From Avena insularis (lineage: Eukaryota; Streptophyta; Magnoliopsida; Poales; Poaceae): 64,000 nucleotides of DNA. The stretch spans positions 477,249,392 to 477,313,391 of the forward strand of contig CM042694.1 of NCBI GenBank assembly GCA_023614405.1. The letters run 5' to 3'. This document shows positions 13,147-25,188 of the stretch, one piece after another; position 1 is the first letter of the stretch, and each line of letters starts with the position of its first letter. The notes below the pieces were generated by a model. The model was not told where the DNA came from, did no database searches, and saw only the letters and a list, made by a program, of their open reading frames with translations. The position numbers were made by a program, and so were the translations under genes.

Positions 13147-13863
13147 ATGGCTCACCGTGAAGCTTACTTTGAGATTATGGATTGGGTAAAGGTTGAGAAA
13201 CTTAGACTTGATGGATCCAACTTCCCTAGTTGGCTTGTGCGCCTAGATGATCTCCTGACTAGGAATCATGTGGTAGACTACATACGCCGCATGATGGATT
13301 TGACTGAGCCAGACTACTATGAGACCCCACAAGAGCTAGCAGACCGCTACTATCGCCAAGAGATGTCCACTTACATTCAGATAATAATGCATTACAAGAC
13401 GGTGGATGAACTACATCCGCTCATGGGTGATCTTGACCCATATTTGATGGCGGATCAGCTGAGAGAAGAGTTCATAGGCCATGTGCGCATGTGGAAGCAC
13501 GAGTTTCTTGGAGAGTTCCTTTCCATACAGATGGAGGAGCATACATGTCTAAAGAGTCACTTGGAGCGCATGTTTGATGCACACACGAGACTGGTTCACT
13601 TCGTGGATTACTGGATGGCTGATCCATTTGCGATAGACATACTGCTTCGGTCATTGCCTCCTAGATACAAAGGACATGTCCGGAGTAGCATCATGAGTGG
13701 TGATATGGAAGCATTGGACTTCCATGAGTTCATATTATGTTTCCGGAACGTAAAGGTTGAACCAATCGTCGGAGAGGTCATCGATGACCAAGGTATATAT
13801 TTGATATACAGTTTTATAAATGTTATAATCTTGCAAACACATTGCAGTGTTAAGTATATCTGA
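13147..13863 (+). CDS. Gag-like protein of non-autonomous Copia, copy 1
   Basis: A 238-residue uninterrupted frame of the plant Copia gag type (UBN2/Retrotran_gag_2 families). Visible features are the early LDGSNFPSWLVRLDDLL segment, an LDP motif near residue 98, a HLERM segment in the middle and LLRSLPPRY near residue 175. Family gags form the particle that packages element RNA. No CCHC zinc knuckle is present. The start is the first ATG after the leader and aligns with the copy 2 start. A likely intron lies at 13,793-13,889; splicing would replace the last residues by a short tail of three to four residues and a stop, giving about 219 residues. The frame is fully open although the element has no pol. 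Confidence 0.85.
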   Translation: MAHREAYFEIMDWVKVEKLRLDGSNFPSWLVRLDDLLTRNHVVDYIRRMMDLTEPDYYETPQELADRYYRQEMSTYIQIIMHYKTVDELHPLMGDLDPYLMADQLREEFIGHVRMWKHEFLGEFLSIQMEEHTCLKSHLERMFDAHTRLVHFVDYWMADPFAIDILLRSLPPRYKGHVRSSIMSGDMEALDFHEFILCFRNVKVEPIVGEVIDDQGIYLIYSFINVIILQTHCSVKYI

Positions 13864-13889
13864 TACTTGTTCTGTTTTATTGAAAACAG
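13793..13889 (+). other. Possible 97 bp intron at the end of gag
   Basis: Donor AAG|GTATAT and acceptor GAAAACAG|GT surround an AT-rich 97 bp segment. Copy 2 has the same sites enclosing 98 bp on the minus strand. Splicing brings a stop (TAG at 13,901-13,903) into frame a few codons later. A spliced gag transcript has been described for BARE elements, from memory; here splicing is inferred from sequence only. Confidence 0.5.
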
Positions 13890-16675
13890 GTCCTTCTGGA
13901 TAGAGGTGCTTGCTGGAGAGGAGGTGACGTTGCGTGTTGATGGCGAGCATGATGATGACGGCCGACGACACTCTCCCTCAACATTTATCACTTAGTTTAT
14001 GTTTAGGATGATTAATGTAATCAAGAGATTGTGCACTTCTTTAGTTTGTCTCACACTTCGTGAGACAGTTATTCATATGAGTTTGTAACAAACAGTTGTT
14101 CTGCTTTTATGAATGATTTCTATTCGTGTTCATATCTTGTTTGATTATGTGTGAATTATCCTTATTGTTTGAAACTAATTGATAATGTATGAACATTTGT
14201 AAAACATTAAAAAATGCCTTGTTTTAAAATACCCAATTTAATGATATTTCATTAATGAATGAAACCATTGTTTAAATTCAAAGTTATGCGATAATATGTG
14301 AAAGTCATTTGATTTCTTTTCACATATAAATCATGCCTAAGTTCGGCGAAATAACTTGAACACCGTGCATTACTTGAATACAAAGTGTTTAAAGAATTGT
14401 TAAATAGAATACATATTCGATGTATTATGTTTTAACGAAAATGGTAATTATCATTAAATGATTGTTTAAATGTGTAAAGTAGTCTACCAAAGGAAACATG
14501 AATGTGAAACTGTTTGATTTGATCAAAGTGTTTCATCAACAAAGGGTATAAGTATAAAAGAGAATCTAATCACTATGATTTGATCAATAGTAATGAAGTT
14601 CAACTTTATTAGAATGGCATAATATAAATTGTGGAATGCAAAGTGTTTTGAAACGTCAAAATGCAAAGCACCACAATGTGATATTACATATCAAAAGGGG
14701 TTGAATAGAAGGCACCAAATAAATCGTTGTAGTATATATGTAGAGACCATTAGTTAGAAATAGTTAGCACTCAATGAGTTTACAGTGAACCATTAGAGTT
14801 CATGAAAGTTTTGGGGTTATTCAATATAACCAAAACAATAGCGAATAAGTCCTTGTAGAGTATTCATTGGAAACTTTGAATACAAAACCCATAGCTCGAA
14901 CCAAAAGGAAAGCAAGATTCGTATTGCTTGGATTTTGGGACATTCTTGAGAAAGCTCACTTCAGTGATATTTCTCAATTATGGAGCAAATGGAAATTAGT
15001 GTAAAACACGATGAGGATTCAAAACCCTGCATCAGAGTGTTGAGAAGCGCAACGGACAACATTCCTGAACTATTCTCTTCACAGAAGGAAAGAACCAATG
15101 ATTTTGATCATTGTGTTTTTCCCTCCACTATTGTTTTTCACTATATGAAGTAGGATTCAAAATGTAAATCCATATCTTGTATGGAAACATTTGTGAATCA
15201 CTTGTCATAATTTTTGGAATATGACATACCTACAAACTACAAAGGAAATGATGGTAAACTAGAATTATGAGAAATCCTAATAGGAAAATTCCCTTGAGAT
15301 TAAAAAGCGATTCGTTGCTGAATCTCACAAGTAAAGGGGTTACTTGGAATTTTCCCAAATGACTGCAAAGCCATAGTAGGAAAAAGGGGTGAATGACAAA
15401 AGCACAAATTTGTCAAGTATTGAACAAATTCAAATGAATTTGATTCAAGTGTGCTAAATGTCTAGTGGATTTAAAACTAGTAAAGTACTAGTATCTCATA
15501 GTAAATCTCCAAGTTTGATATTTGATCAAAGGATTTTGAAATTGTTCAAAATAGTAAGGAGATATGCAATTTGCATAAAATTGAGTGGGAGCTATGAAAG
15601 TCTTCCTAAAACAATATGTGATTGACATATTTTTAAGTGGGAGCAATATGAGTCTCAAATTCAAATATGTAGGAACATTGTTTGAGTAAGAGTATTGACT
15701 CGTACCCAAATATGTTAGCAACATAGTTTGAGTGAGAGCTTATAGGAGTAATTCTTAAGTAAGTTAAGGATGAAAGCGCAAATACTTATAAATAATGATT
15801 TAAAAGATGTAGAAGTTGATAATAAGTGTATTATGATATTATGTAGTATTCCTTAAGAGATTCTGAAAGGGATTTTCAAAATAGAAGTTAATTAAGGAAC
15901 TAGTCCTTAATGACTCAAATTAGGAATAGCATTAAGTTTAAACATCAATGGTTAAAAGAAAGAAATGGATGATCATCATCCACTATGTTAAGACATAGGT
16001 TCTATCTTAGTAAACCATGATGATAACTTAGCATAATATGTGATCCAATTAAGAAACGTTTGAAAGTGATTAAGTTCGAATCACAGAACATTGAGCTAAG
16101 TTTGTCCGCAGTGTCTAGTAGAGAACTGTAGACATATTTTCCAAATCCATAAAGGATAACATATCTTAGAGCATAAAGAGTTATGTTATAAGGGAATATG
16201 TTGGAAACTCTTGTAAATACCAATAAAAGTCAAGTAGGAAGCGAGGTGAACAAAACATCGAAAGTTGCACCGAGTGCACTAGTGTTTCGATGAATACATT
16301 TATAATAATAGATAAGGGTACCATCTAAAGTGTTGTATAATGTTATGGCGGGGCTAATTCGCTTTTAACGTAGAATGATGTGTCCCAGGGCACAGTGCCC
16401 ATGAGAAAGCCCTCGAGGTTGATCTAACGTCACTGTAGGCTCCTGGAATCAGGCCTCGTTCTGCTGCCATGACAACGATGCATACGCACAGATGCTATCA
16501 TGTGACGATAAAATATTAATGTCAATCAACGTGACATTAGTAAGTTGCAAAGGATATGGGACTGTAAGGTACAGAACCAAGACTCAACCTCTTCCATGAG
16601 CAAGCATGTTCTAGGTACCGGTTATATGGTGCCAATAATTAAGAACAAATGCAGCTAGTGTATTTTTACTCTAGT
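13890..16675 (+). other. Non-coding internal region of copy 1
   Basis: The first 100 bp, to about 13,995, resemble the segment around the protease of Copia polyproteins (an EEVTLRV-like start, then a frame with DDTLP), so this may be what is left of pol after deletion. The rest is AT-rich, has no frame longer than about 80 codons on either strand, and no resemblance to integrase or RT. A comparable region lies in copy 2 at 22.4-25.1 kb, inverted. Confidence 0.7.
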
Positions 16676-16688
16676 GCAAGTGGGAGAC
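16676..16688 (+). other. Polypurine tract of copy 1
   Basis: The sequence gcaagtgggagac directly before the 3' LTR primes plus-strand synthesis in this type of element. The same tract precedes the LTR of copy 2 (complement at 22,400-22,414) and of the backbone Copia (53,030-53,044). Confidence 0.85.
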
Positions 16689-18486
16689 TGTTGGAAATAT
16701 GCCCTAGAGACAAATAGTAGTAAGGACTATTATCATATTTCATATAGTTTATGATTAAGTTTTATATCATGCTTTAACTGTGTTGAGTTGAAACATTAAT
16801 ACACATGTGATATATAAACAAACCAGGGGTTCCCAGTGAAACTCTAGTCACTGGTTCATTGGTCAACAGATGATCATATTTCCTGATCATGTGGCATTTA
16901 TGCCAATTGGAAATGAGGTCATCTCATTCGGAGAATGAGATGATGAACCAATACCCAACCTAAACATCGTGATTCGATCATGTCATGAAGTTTAAGTTAT
17001 GATGATTAGAAAAGGATCCTCATAGACTATTCCTTAGACCATGAGGCTATATCAATCACTGTCTCCCGAGAGTGCTTAGATAGCATCAAACGCCATCTAG
17101 TAAAACGGTGGTTATAAAGGTGTGTTCAGGTATTCGGAGGAAACCGTAGAGGCAATATATGTCAAGAGCGGGATTTGTCCGTCCATGTGACGGGAAGATA
17201 CTCAAGGGCCCACTCAGAGAAGTTATATCCAATAGTTGCGCAACGTGTGATTAGGTCACGGGGATATCACTTGTCGGAACGAGTCAAATAGCATTGTTTA
17301 GTAACGAGATTGAACTCGACATGGTGATGTCATTGATCAGATCTCGGGCAATGCAAGTATCCAATGACAAAGGGAATAAGACACGACTGTCCCAGTTCAA
17401 ACGATGAAAGATCTTCGTGGAACGCACAAGGGTCACATAGCCATCCAGGTCCCTCTGTTGATCATTGGTGCGGGAGTGTCCCGACCATGTCTGGAGTGTT
17501 CCTGAACCATAGGGTATCACGCTTAAGGGCTTGATGATTCTTAGAGAGTGTTTTATGGGATCGATAGAATCACCAAAGAAAAGAAGGGAGAAAACCGGAA
17601 GGATTTTGGTAAGTCTGGAGGATGTCCGGAGTGGAGGTGGAAGGGGTTCCATAGCCACGGAATTAGATAATATGTGAATGAATGTTAAATATTGATTTAA
17701 TCATTTATTCATAATTATTTAAATAAAGAGAAAATCAATTAAAAGGTCAAAGGCTTAATGGGCCAATTTCTGGAGGGGAGAGGGCCCATTAGGGAAAGGA
17801 GAGAGGGAGAAGGGGGCCAAGGGGGTGGCCGGCGCCCTAGTGGGCCAGCCCCCCCGCGTGGGGCCCATGGGGGTGGCCGGCGGTGCCACCCCTCGGCCCT
17901 CCTCTCCTTTAGTCCCACCCAGGACTTGAGTTGAGGTAGTACCTCCCCTCCCCCTATATATAGTGGGGTATATTGTCCTAGAAAAGACACACCAAATAAT
18001 CAATAAAGGTCTCCCCACTTTTGGGAGGACCTCTAATTGATATTTTCTCTCTCCCCCTCTCTCTCTCTCGTGACCGTGGTCCCAAGTCTGGACTGCACGA
18101 GCGAGAGACATCTTCACCGCGGAGCGCCGTCGCGCTGCGGGATTCGGATCCGGGAGCTCTACTTCCGCAACTGCTGCTGGATTGGGGAAGTGGGAGTCAT
18201 CGTCAGGCACCGGACGTGTGTAACTCGCACAAGGTGTCACACTTGAGGCACTCAAGTCGTTGGAGCCAGAAGGAGCGGAAGGACTTCATCACGACCTTGA
18301 GGTCGGCTTCGGCTCGTCTATATCAACCACGCTCTCCTGAGCGTTGACAACGCTTTTCGGTCTTCGAGGGTAAGTTCGCGAAAAGCCCCTCCCGTTACTG
18401 TATTACTAATAGATAGGTCCTGGCAGCTTTAGGGGTTCGGGGGCGTAGAGTAAAATTTTATTGTTTTCATGCATGGAACCCCTACA
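16689..18486 (+). mobile_element. 3' LTR of gag-only Copia copy 1
   Basis: A 1,798 bp LTR with the same ends as the 5' LTR. TATA box at 17,954-17,963. ORFs inside it, including the 166-codon minus-strand frame at 17,755-18,255, are chance frames in GC-rich U3 and R sequence. Confidence 0.93.
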
Positions 18487-18491
18487 GGAGC

Positions 18492-19601
18492 ACGCCTAAC
18501 GAGGTGACGCGGACGTCGCACGACAACAACATGGCGGCGAGGAGGAGGAGGCAGTGTCCTTGGAGGCGAGGTGGAGGTAGGCCGGCGTGCGAAGAAGGAT
18601 GGGGGCAAACAAGGTTGATAGCGGCCGGTGATGAAGAAGGCAAGAAGGGATGGAGAAGCTCACGGGGGAGGAAGGGCAATAGTGGGCGGAGAAGGGAGGC
18701 CGACGGAGAGGCGTCCCTAGCGACGACGAGGTCGGGTAAGCGAGGGAGACGCCGGCGCAATGCGTGAGATAGCGTGCAGGAGCAGGATGGGGAACAAGCG
18801 CATCATGGGGTGATGGTGGGGCCAGGCAACCGAGAATCATTGGATCAGGGCAGGTTGAGCGGGGCCAGCGGGGTTGACGACTTGCAGGTGGGTTGTCGAC
18901 CAATCGATGGGTCCAGGCGGGCATCGGCAGTGTGGGAGCAAGCGAAAGGGCAGTTTATGGTAGCGGGACGTGGCGGCATCACGCGCGAGTCGGGTGCAGA
19001 GTGCGACGCGGGGCTGTGGTGCACCGCGGTGGTTAGGTGATGTGTGCGCGAGGCTTGCTTGGTGCGGGTCATGGTAGCGTGCGTGTTGCTGTAGGGTGTG
19101 AGTGCGTGCTGGGTGCATGTCTGTCTAGGTAGGTGGACTAGATTGTGGGATGTGTTGGCGGCGGGGTGAGGAGAGAGGGGTTAGGGTTAGCTAGGGTTTT
19201 GTCCATGGGTGGGTCTGGGGAGTTTAGAATAGAATAGGGATTTTAGTGGGGGGGAAGGCTGCTGACTTGTTGGGCTTTTGGGCCTGGCAGTCTAGCGGCC
19301 TCCCCCACAAACAAATTTGTTTAAAACATTCATATTATTTTTTAAACGCTTTTGCAAATACTTGTTAGATAAATAGAAGATCTGGATCAACCAGGGTTTT
19401 TATATTTAAAATAAAGAGGGGGTTATTTAGAAAATAAAGATAGGCTTTATAGAAATAGTTTTTAGGCAAACAAAAATATGCATGATGTCATGATGATGCT
19501 CAAATGCAATGTGGCATGATGACATGAGCATGCGGTCATGATGATGCACAAAAAAGAAACACCAAACAATTTTCTAGTAGTGGTTTTCCCGGGGTGCTAC
19601 A
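18492..19601. other. Right part of the TGTAACACCC solo LTR: no gene
   Basis: GC-rich to about 19.2 kb with overlapping ORFs on both strands, then AT-rich to the terminus. This is the continuation of the sequence before 10,260. None of the frames resembles a known protein, and overlapping open frames are expected at this GC content. Confidence 0.6.
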
Positions 19602-20638
19602 TGTACCTGGTGCAAATGTCGTTATTCTCGATGGAGATCAAGACACGACAAAACCACTACATATCACACATATATAATTTTTTACATTATATGTTAACTG
19701 TTGTGTGTATCTTGTTGTGCTAGTATTAAACTTATGACGGTAGCATAATAAGATAATTCCTCATACTATAATTCCAATATTCGTGTTCTCCCACAAGTGT
19801 GCACCACCAAGAAAGTTCGCAGTTATGAAGCATGACGTGATAATCGGGTGCTAGACATCTCTGCGTTCACATACGGTGGGTGTAAGCCATGTATGCACTA
19901 TAATACACTGTGGTTAAAGTTGGCGAGCCTAACATGTGCAGACTTGGCCTTGGAACACAAATGACTGAAAGGTTAAGCATGAATCACATGATCAATATGT
20001 TGATATCTACCCTGGCTGCTACTGCATCAAAGGCTGTGATGATCGGGGATGATGCGATGTAAAGGGATCATATAGTCACCAAATGAATGTTGAGGGATGT
20101 TCGTTTGAGTGGGAGTTCTGGTATTTTAGTAAGACTAAATAAGAACCCATATTACGAATATATAAGATTAACTACTTTTCAAATAATATTCTAGATGTCT
20201 TGTGCTACCTTCAACCTTGGCCCCTTCCTTGAGAAAGAAAAGCTAAAAACTAATGGGACAAACTTCACCACCTGGTCCCGCAACTCAAGTATGTTGATAT
20301 CTACCCTGGCTGCCGCATCAAAGGCCGTGATGATCGGGGATGATGCGATGTAAAGGGATCATGTAGTCACTAAAAGAATGTTTAGGGATGTTCGTTTGAG
20401 TGGAAGTTATGGTATTTTAGTTTGAATAAATAAGAACCCATATTATGAACTTAAGATTGATTACTTTGCAAATTATACTGTAGACGTCTTGCCCTACCTT
20501 CAACCTTGGCCCTTTCATTGAGAAAGAAAAGCTCAAAAATGACGAGACGAACTTCACTGCCTGGTCCCGTGGTATGAAGATTCTCCTTGTTCTCTAGAAA
20601 CCCTCCTACATACTTGATGTTGTGATAGGTGACCAGCC
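19602..20638 (+). pseudogene. Backbone Copia leader and start of gag (segment 2)
   Basis: The leader resumes after the solo LTR and runs into gag. An ATG at 20,195 opens a gag N-terminus with the LEKEKL segment typical of BARE/Angela-like gags and a short TNFTTWSR match. A direct duplication then repeats leader plus gag start, so the first frame ends at a stop soon after. In the second copy the ATG has become ACG. The gag continues toward the sequence VIGDQP at the break at 20,638 and resumes at 28,818. Confidence 0.78.
19996..20578 (+). repeat. Tandem duplication of 294 bp across the gag start
   Basis: The block beginning tatgttgatatctaccc at 19,996 begins again at 20,290. Each copy carries the end of the leader and the first about 30 codons of gag. 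The copies differ by scattered substitutions and a three-base indel, so the duplication is not recent. Confidence 0.85.
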
Positions 20639-22399
20639 TGTAGGGGTTCACGCATGAAAACAATAAATTTTTCCCTACGCCCAGAATCCTAGTTTCTAGG
20701 ACCTATCTATTAGTAATCAAGTAATGGGAGGGGCTTTTTGCGAAATTACGCTTGAATACCGAAAAGCATTGTCAATACTCGGGAGAGCGTGGTTGATGTA
20801 GACGAACTGAAGCTGGCCTCAAGGTCGTGTTGATGTCCCGGCAGCTCCTGCGGCTCCAATGACTCCTAGTGCCCCAAGTGTTGCACCTCACAGGGAGTTA
20901 CACACATATGGATCCTGACGATGACTCCCCCTCCTCTGATCCAGCAACAGTTGTGGAAGTAGAGCTCCTGGATCCGAATCCTGCAGTGCAACTATGCTCC
21001 ACGGTGAAGAAGACTCATGCTCACGCGTTCCGTACTTGGGATCATAGTCACGGGAGAGAGAGAATCAACAAGAGGTCTCCCCAAAAGAGAGGTAACCTTT
21101 TATTGATTATTGTGTATTTAATTTTCCAAAATACATCTCTTTATATAGGGGAAACCACCCCATAGCTAACTAGCTTAGCCATGTGGGACTAAACAAGGGA
21201 GAGGGGAGAGGGGGAGGGCTGGCTGGCCGGCCAAGGCCCTTGTGAGCCCCACGCAGGGTGCCGAAGGCACAACCGGCCAACCCCTTCCTCTCCTCCCTTT
21301 GGTCTTTTCCCTCATGGGCCCTTTTCCCTCCAGATTTGGCCCAATTAGGTATTTGACACTTTTTAATTCTTTTTATTTTATTGAATAAATATAAGTGAAT
21401 GAATAAATCAACATTCAACATGCACTTACATATTATTCAATCCCCATTGATGTGGAATTCATTCCCTCTCTTTCCGGACAACCTCTAGATTTACCAAAAC
21501 CCTTCCGGTTTTCTCTCTTCTATTTTAGTTGGTGATTCTGCCAATCCTAAAACACTCTGATCATCCAGCCCTTAAGCGTGATTACCCATAGTTTAGGAAC
21601 ACTCTAGACATGGCCGGGACCCTCTCGCACAAATGATCAACAGAGGGACCTGGATGGCCATGTGACCCCTGTGCATTCCATGAAATCTTTTGTCGTTTGA
21701 ACCATGAACACCGTGTCATATTACTTTTGTGTCTCGATACTTGCATTGTCCGAGATATGATCAATGACATCGTCATGTTCAATCTCGTTACCAACAAATG
21801 CTACTTGACTCGTTCTAACAAGTGATATCCCCGTGATCAAATCACACATTGTGCAGCTATTGGATACAACTTCTACGAGTGGGCCCTCGAGTATCTATTT
21901 CATCACGAGGATGGACAAATCCCTCTCTTGATGCATATTGCCTCAACTGTTCCTCTGAATACCTGAGCACACCTTTATGATCACCGTGTCACCGAGTGAT
22001 GTTTCATGCTATCAAAGTACCCTTGGGTAATAGTGATTGATATGGCCTCACGGTCTAAGAAATAGTACACTAAGTCTATTCTAATCATCGTAACTTGAAC
22101 TTCATGACATGATCGGGTCATTATGCTTAGGTTGAGTATAGCTCATCATCTCATTCTGATAATGAGGTGACTCCATTGTCAACTGGCATAAATGCCACAT
22201 GATTAGGAAACCTTGATCACCTGTTGACCAATGAGCCAGTGACTAGAGTTTCATAGGAACTCCTGGTTGTTTATATATCACACGTGTATTGATGTTTCCT
22301 ATCAATACTGTTATAGCTTGATATAAAAATTAATCATAAACTTTATGAAATATGACAATAATCCATATTACTATTTGTCTCTAGGGCATATTTCCAACA
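20639..22399 (-). mobile_element. 3' LTR of gag-only Copia copy 2
   Basis: A 1,761 bp LTR, TGTTGGAAATATGCCC to cccctaca when read on the minus strand. The polypurine tract lies directly beside it at 22,400. It differs from copy 1 LTRs by many substitutions, so the two copies are not a recent duplication. Confidence 0.92.
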
Positions 22400-22414
22400 G
22401 TCTCCCACTTGCAC

Positions 22415-25130
22415 TATAGTACAAATAAACTAGCTGCTTTTGCTCTTAATCATTGGCACCATATATCCTGACACCTTTGAACATGCTTGCTCATGGAAGA
22501 GGTTGAGTCTTGGGTCTATACTTTACAGTCCCAAATCCTTTGCAACTTACTAATGCCACCTTGATTGACATTAATACTTTATCATCACATGATAACATCT
22601 TTGTGTATGCATCGTAGCCATGGCAGCATAATGAGGTTGGTTTCTAGGAGACAACAGTGACTTTCGATCAGCTACTTCGAGCTTTCTCATGGGCACTATG
22701 CCCTGGGACACACCTTCTGTGTAAAGACGAACTACTACCACCTTAAAAATATGCATCACTATTGATGGTACCCTTATCTATTATTTAAAATGTAACCATC
22801 GAAACACTAGTGCATCATGTGCAACTTTCGATGTTTTATCACCTCGCTTTCTACTTGACTTTAGTCGGTATTATCGATACAGGAGTTTCCAATCTTCTAA
22901 GGTTAACACATTACCTTATAACATAACCCTTTATGCTTTAAGATTATCATCCGTCTTGGATTTGGAATCATGTCTACCGTTATCTATATTAGATACTTGG
23001 GACAAACTTAGCTCAATGTTCCGTGATTCAAACTTTATCACTTTTCAAATGTCCTATCTCGGATCATGTATTATGTTAATTTGTCATCATGGTTTTCAAG
23101 ATAGAACCTATGTCTCAACATAGTGGATGACGATCATCATTTTCTTTGTTTCCAACCATTGATGTTTAACTTAATGTTATTCCCAATTTGAGTGACCAAG
23201 AACCAGTCCTTAATCAATTCCTATTCCGAAACTCTTTTCAGAATCTCTTTTAGGAATACAACATAATATCGTAATTTACTTATTATCAACTTCTAAACCC
23301 TATAAATCATTATTTATCGGTATTTGTGCTCTTTCATTCTTAATGTGTCGTACACACACTTAAGAATCAATCTCTAAGCTCCCACCCAAAATATGTTCCC
23401 AACATATTTGAGTTCGAGACTTATATTGCTCCCACTTAAAAATATGTCATTCACATATTGTTTTAGGAAGACTTTCACAGCTCCCACTCAATTTCATGCA
23501 AATTGCATATGCACTCACTATTCTGAATGACTTCAAAATCCTTTGATCAATTATCAAACTAAGAGATTTATTACGAGACACTAGTACCTTACTAGTATTA
23601 AATCCACTAGACTTTTAGCACTTATGAATCAAATTCTTTTGAATTTGTCCAATACATTATTCATGAAAAATCGTGCCTTTGTCATTCACCTTTTCCTTTA
23701 TGACTTTGCAGCCATTTTGGAAAATTCAAGTAACCCATTACTTGGTAAGATTTAGCAATAAATTGCTTTCTAATCTTAAGTGAATTTTGCCTCTAGGATT
23801 TCTCATAATTTTAGTTTACGATTTCTTTCCTTCATAGTTCGTAGGTATGCCATATTCTGGAAATATGACAAGCGATTCACAAATATCTCCATACAAGATG
23901 TGGGGTACATTTTCAATCCTACTTCATGTAGTGAAAACACTAGTGGGGAAAACACAATGATCATTATCATTGATTCTTTCCTTTATGAAGAGAATCATTC
24001 ATGAATGCTTTCCATTGTGCTTCTAAACACTCTAATGCAGGTGAATCCTCATCGTGTTTTTCACCATATTTCATAAGCTTCATAGTCAAGAACATAAACT
24101 TTCTCGAGAAAGCACCAAAATTCAAGCAACACTAGTTTTGCCTTTCTTTTGGTTCTAGCCATGGATTTCGTATTCAATGTTTCCAATGAATACTCTATAA
24201 GGACTTATTTGCTACTGTTTTGGTGATATCGAATAACTCCAAAACTGTTATGATGTTACATACAAGATATGGCACCGATCTCATGAATTCAGATGGTTCA
24301 CTATACATTCTAATTGAGTGTTTACTATTTCTAACTAATGGTCGTTACATCTACACTACAACGATTTACTTGGCGCCATATATTCACGCACTTGATATCA
24401 AATATCACATTGTGATGCTTTGCATTATGACGTTTCAAACGCATTGCATTTCACAATTTCTTATGCCAATCTTATAATGTCGAATTTCATTACTATTGAT
24501 CAAATCATGGTAATTAGATTCTCTTTTATCTTTAATACCCTTGGATGATGAAATATTTTGATCATATCAGATATTTTCATGCACATGTTTCCTTTGGTAA
24601 ACCTCTTTACAAAATTCAAACAATCTTATAATGATAATCACCATTTTGTTGAAATATGATACATCGAATATGTATTGTCTTTCAACAATCCATCAAAGAT
24701 TTTGTATTCATGCAATACATGATGTTTAAGTTATCTTGCCGAACATGGCATGATTCATATGTGACAAGAAATCAAATGTCTTTCACATATTATCAACACA
24801 TAACTTTGAATTTAAACAGTGTTTTCATTCAAAATGAATATATCATTTAGTTGGGTTAAGGCATTTTCAATATTATACAAATGTTCATGCATTATCAATT
24901 AGTTTCACAACCAGGATAATTCACACATAATCGAACAACATATGAACGCAAATAGAAATCATTCATAGAAGCAGAACAACTCTTTGTTACAAACTCGTAT
25001 GAATAACCGTCTCATGAAATGTGGGACACGCTAAAAAAGTTCACAATCTATCGATTGCAATAATCATCCAAAAACGATAAACTAAATGATAAATGTCAAG
25101 GGAGAGTGTCGTTGGCCATCATCATCATGC
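22415..25130 (-). other. Non-coding internal region of copy 2
   Basis: About 2.7 kb of AT-rich sequence corresponding to 13.99-16.68 kb of copy 1. Short shared blocks can be followed by eye over the whole length. No frame longer than about 85 codons occurs and none resembles pol. Confidence 0.7.
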
Positions 25131-25188
25131 TCGCCATCAACACGCAACGCCACCTCCTCTCTAGCAAGCAGCTCTCATGCAGAAGAAC

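Larger units (their letters stand above)
10265..18486 (+). mobile_element. Complete non-autonomous gag-only Copia element, copy 1
   Basis: An 8,222 bp element with two LTRs (10,265-12,028 and 16,689-18,486), tRNA-iMet primer site, polypurine tract, and a perfect GGAGC target duplication (10,260-10,264 and 18,487-18,491). The 4,660 bp internal region holds one gag-like ORF and then about 2.7 kb of AT-rich sequence without coding potential. No protease, integrase, RT or RNase H frame is present, so mobilisation must depend on enzymes from another Copia element. Copy 2 (20,639-28,817) has the same layout on the other strand, so this is a family and not a one-off deletion. Confidence 0.92.
7595..19601 (-). 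mobile_element. Solo LTR with TGTAACACCC/GGGGTGCTACA ends, interrupted
   Basis: The outer ends are imperfect inverted copies (TGTAACACCCTCG at 7,595; ccggggtgctaca ending at 19,601). The flanks tgtat (7,590-7,594) and tgtac (19,602-19,606) look like a 5 bp target duplication with one change, and Copia leader sequence lies on both sides. After removal of the nested Copia at 10,265-18,491 about 3.78 kb remain, with no primer site, no internal LTR copy and no pol. A large solo LTR is the simplest reading. The minus strand is more likely its sense strand, because TGTAGCACCCC followed by AT-rich U3-like sequence begins there. The superfamily is not certain. Confidence 0.65.

Noticed and set aside
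17755..18347. Open frames of 108 and 166 codons on opposite strands in the Copia 3' LTR
   Set aside because: They lie in GC-rich LTR sequence, overlap each other, and the corresponding stretch of the 5' LTR (11.3-11.9 kb) breaks them. No known domain is visible.
18482..19118. Overlapping frames of 70-142 codons on both strands
   Set aside because: High GC content makes stops rare; the stretch is part of the TGTAACACCC solo LTR and no frame resembles a protein family.
19175..19202. Telomere-like ggttagggttag sequence
   Set aside because: Only about two imperfect units, not the plant TTTAGGG repeat in tandem. Chance occurrence in a G-rich stretch.
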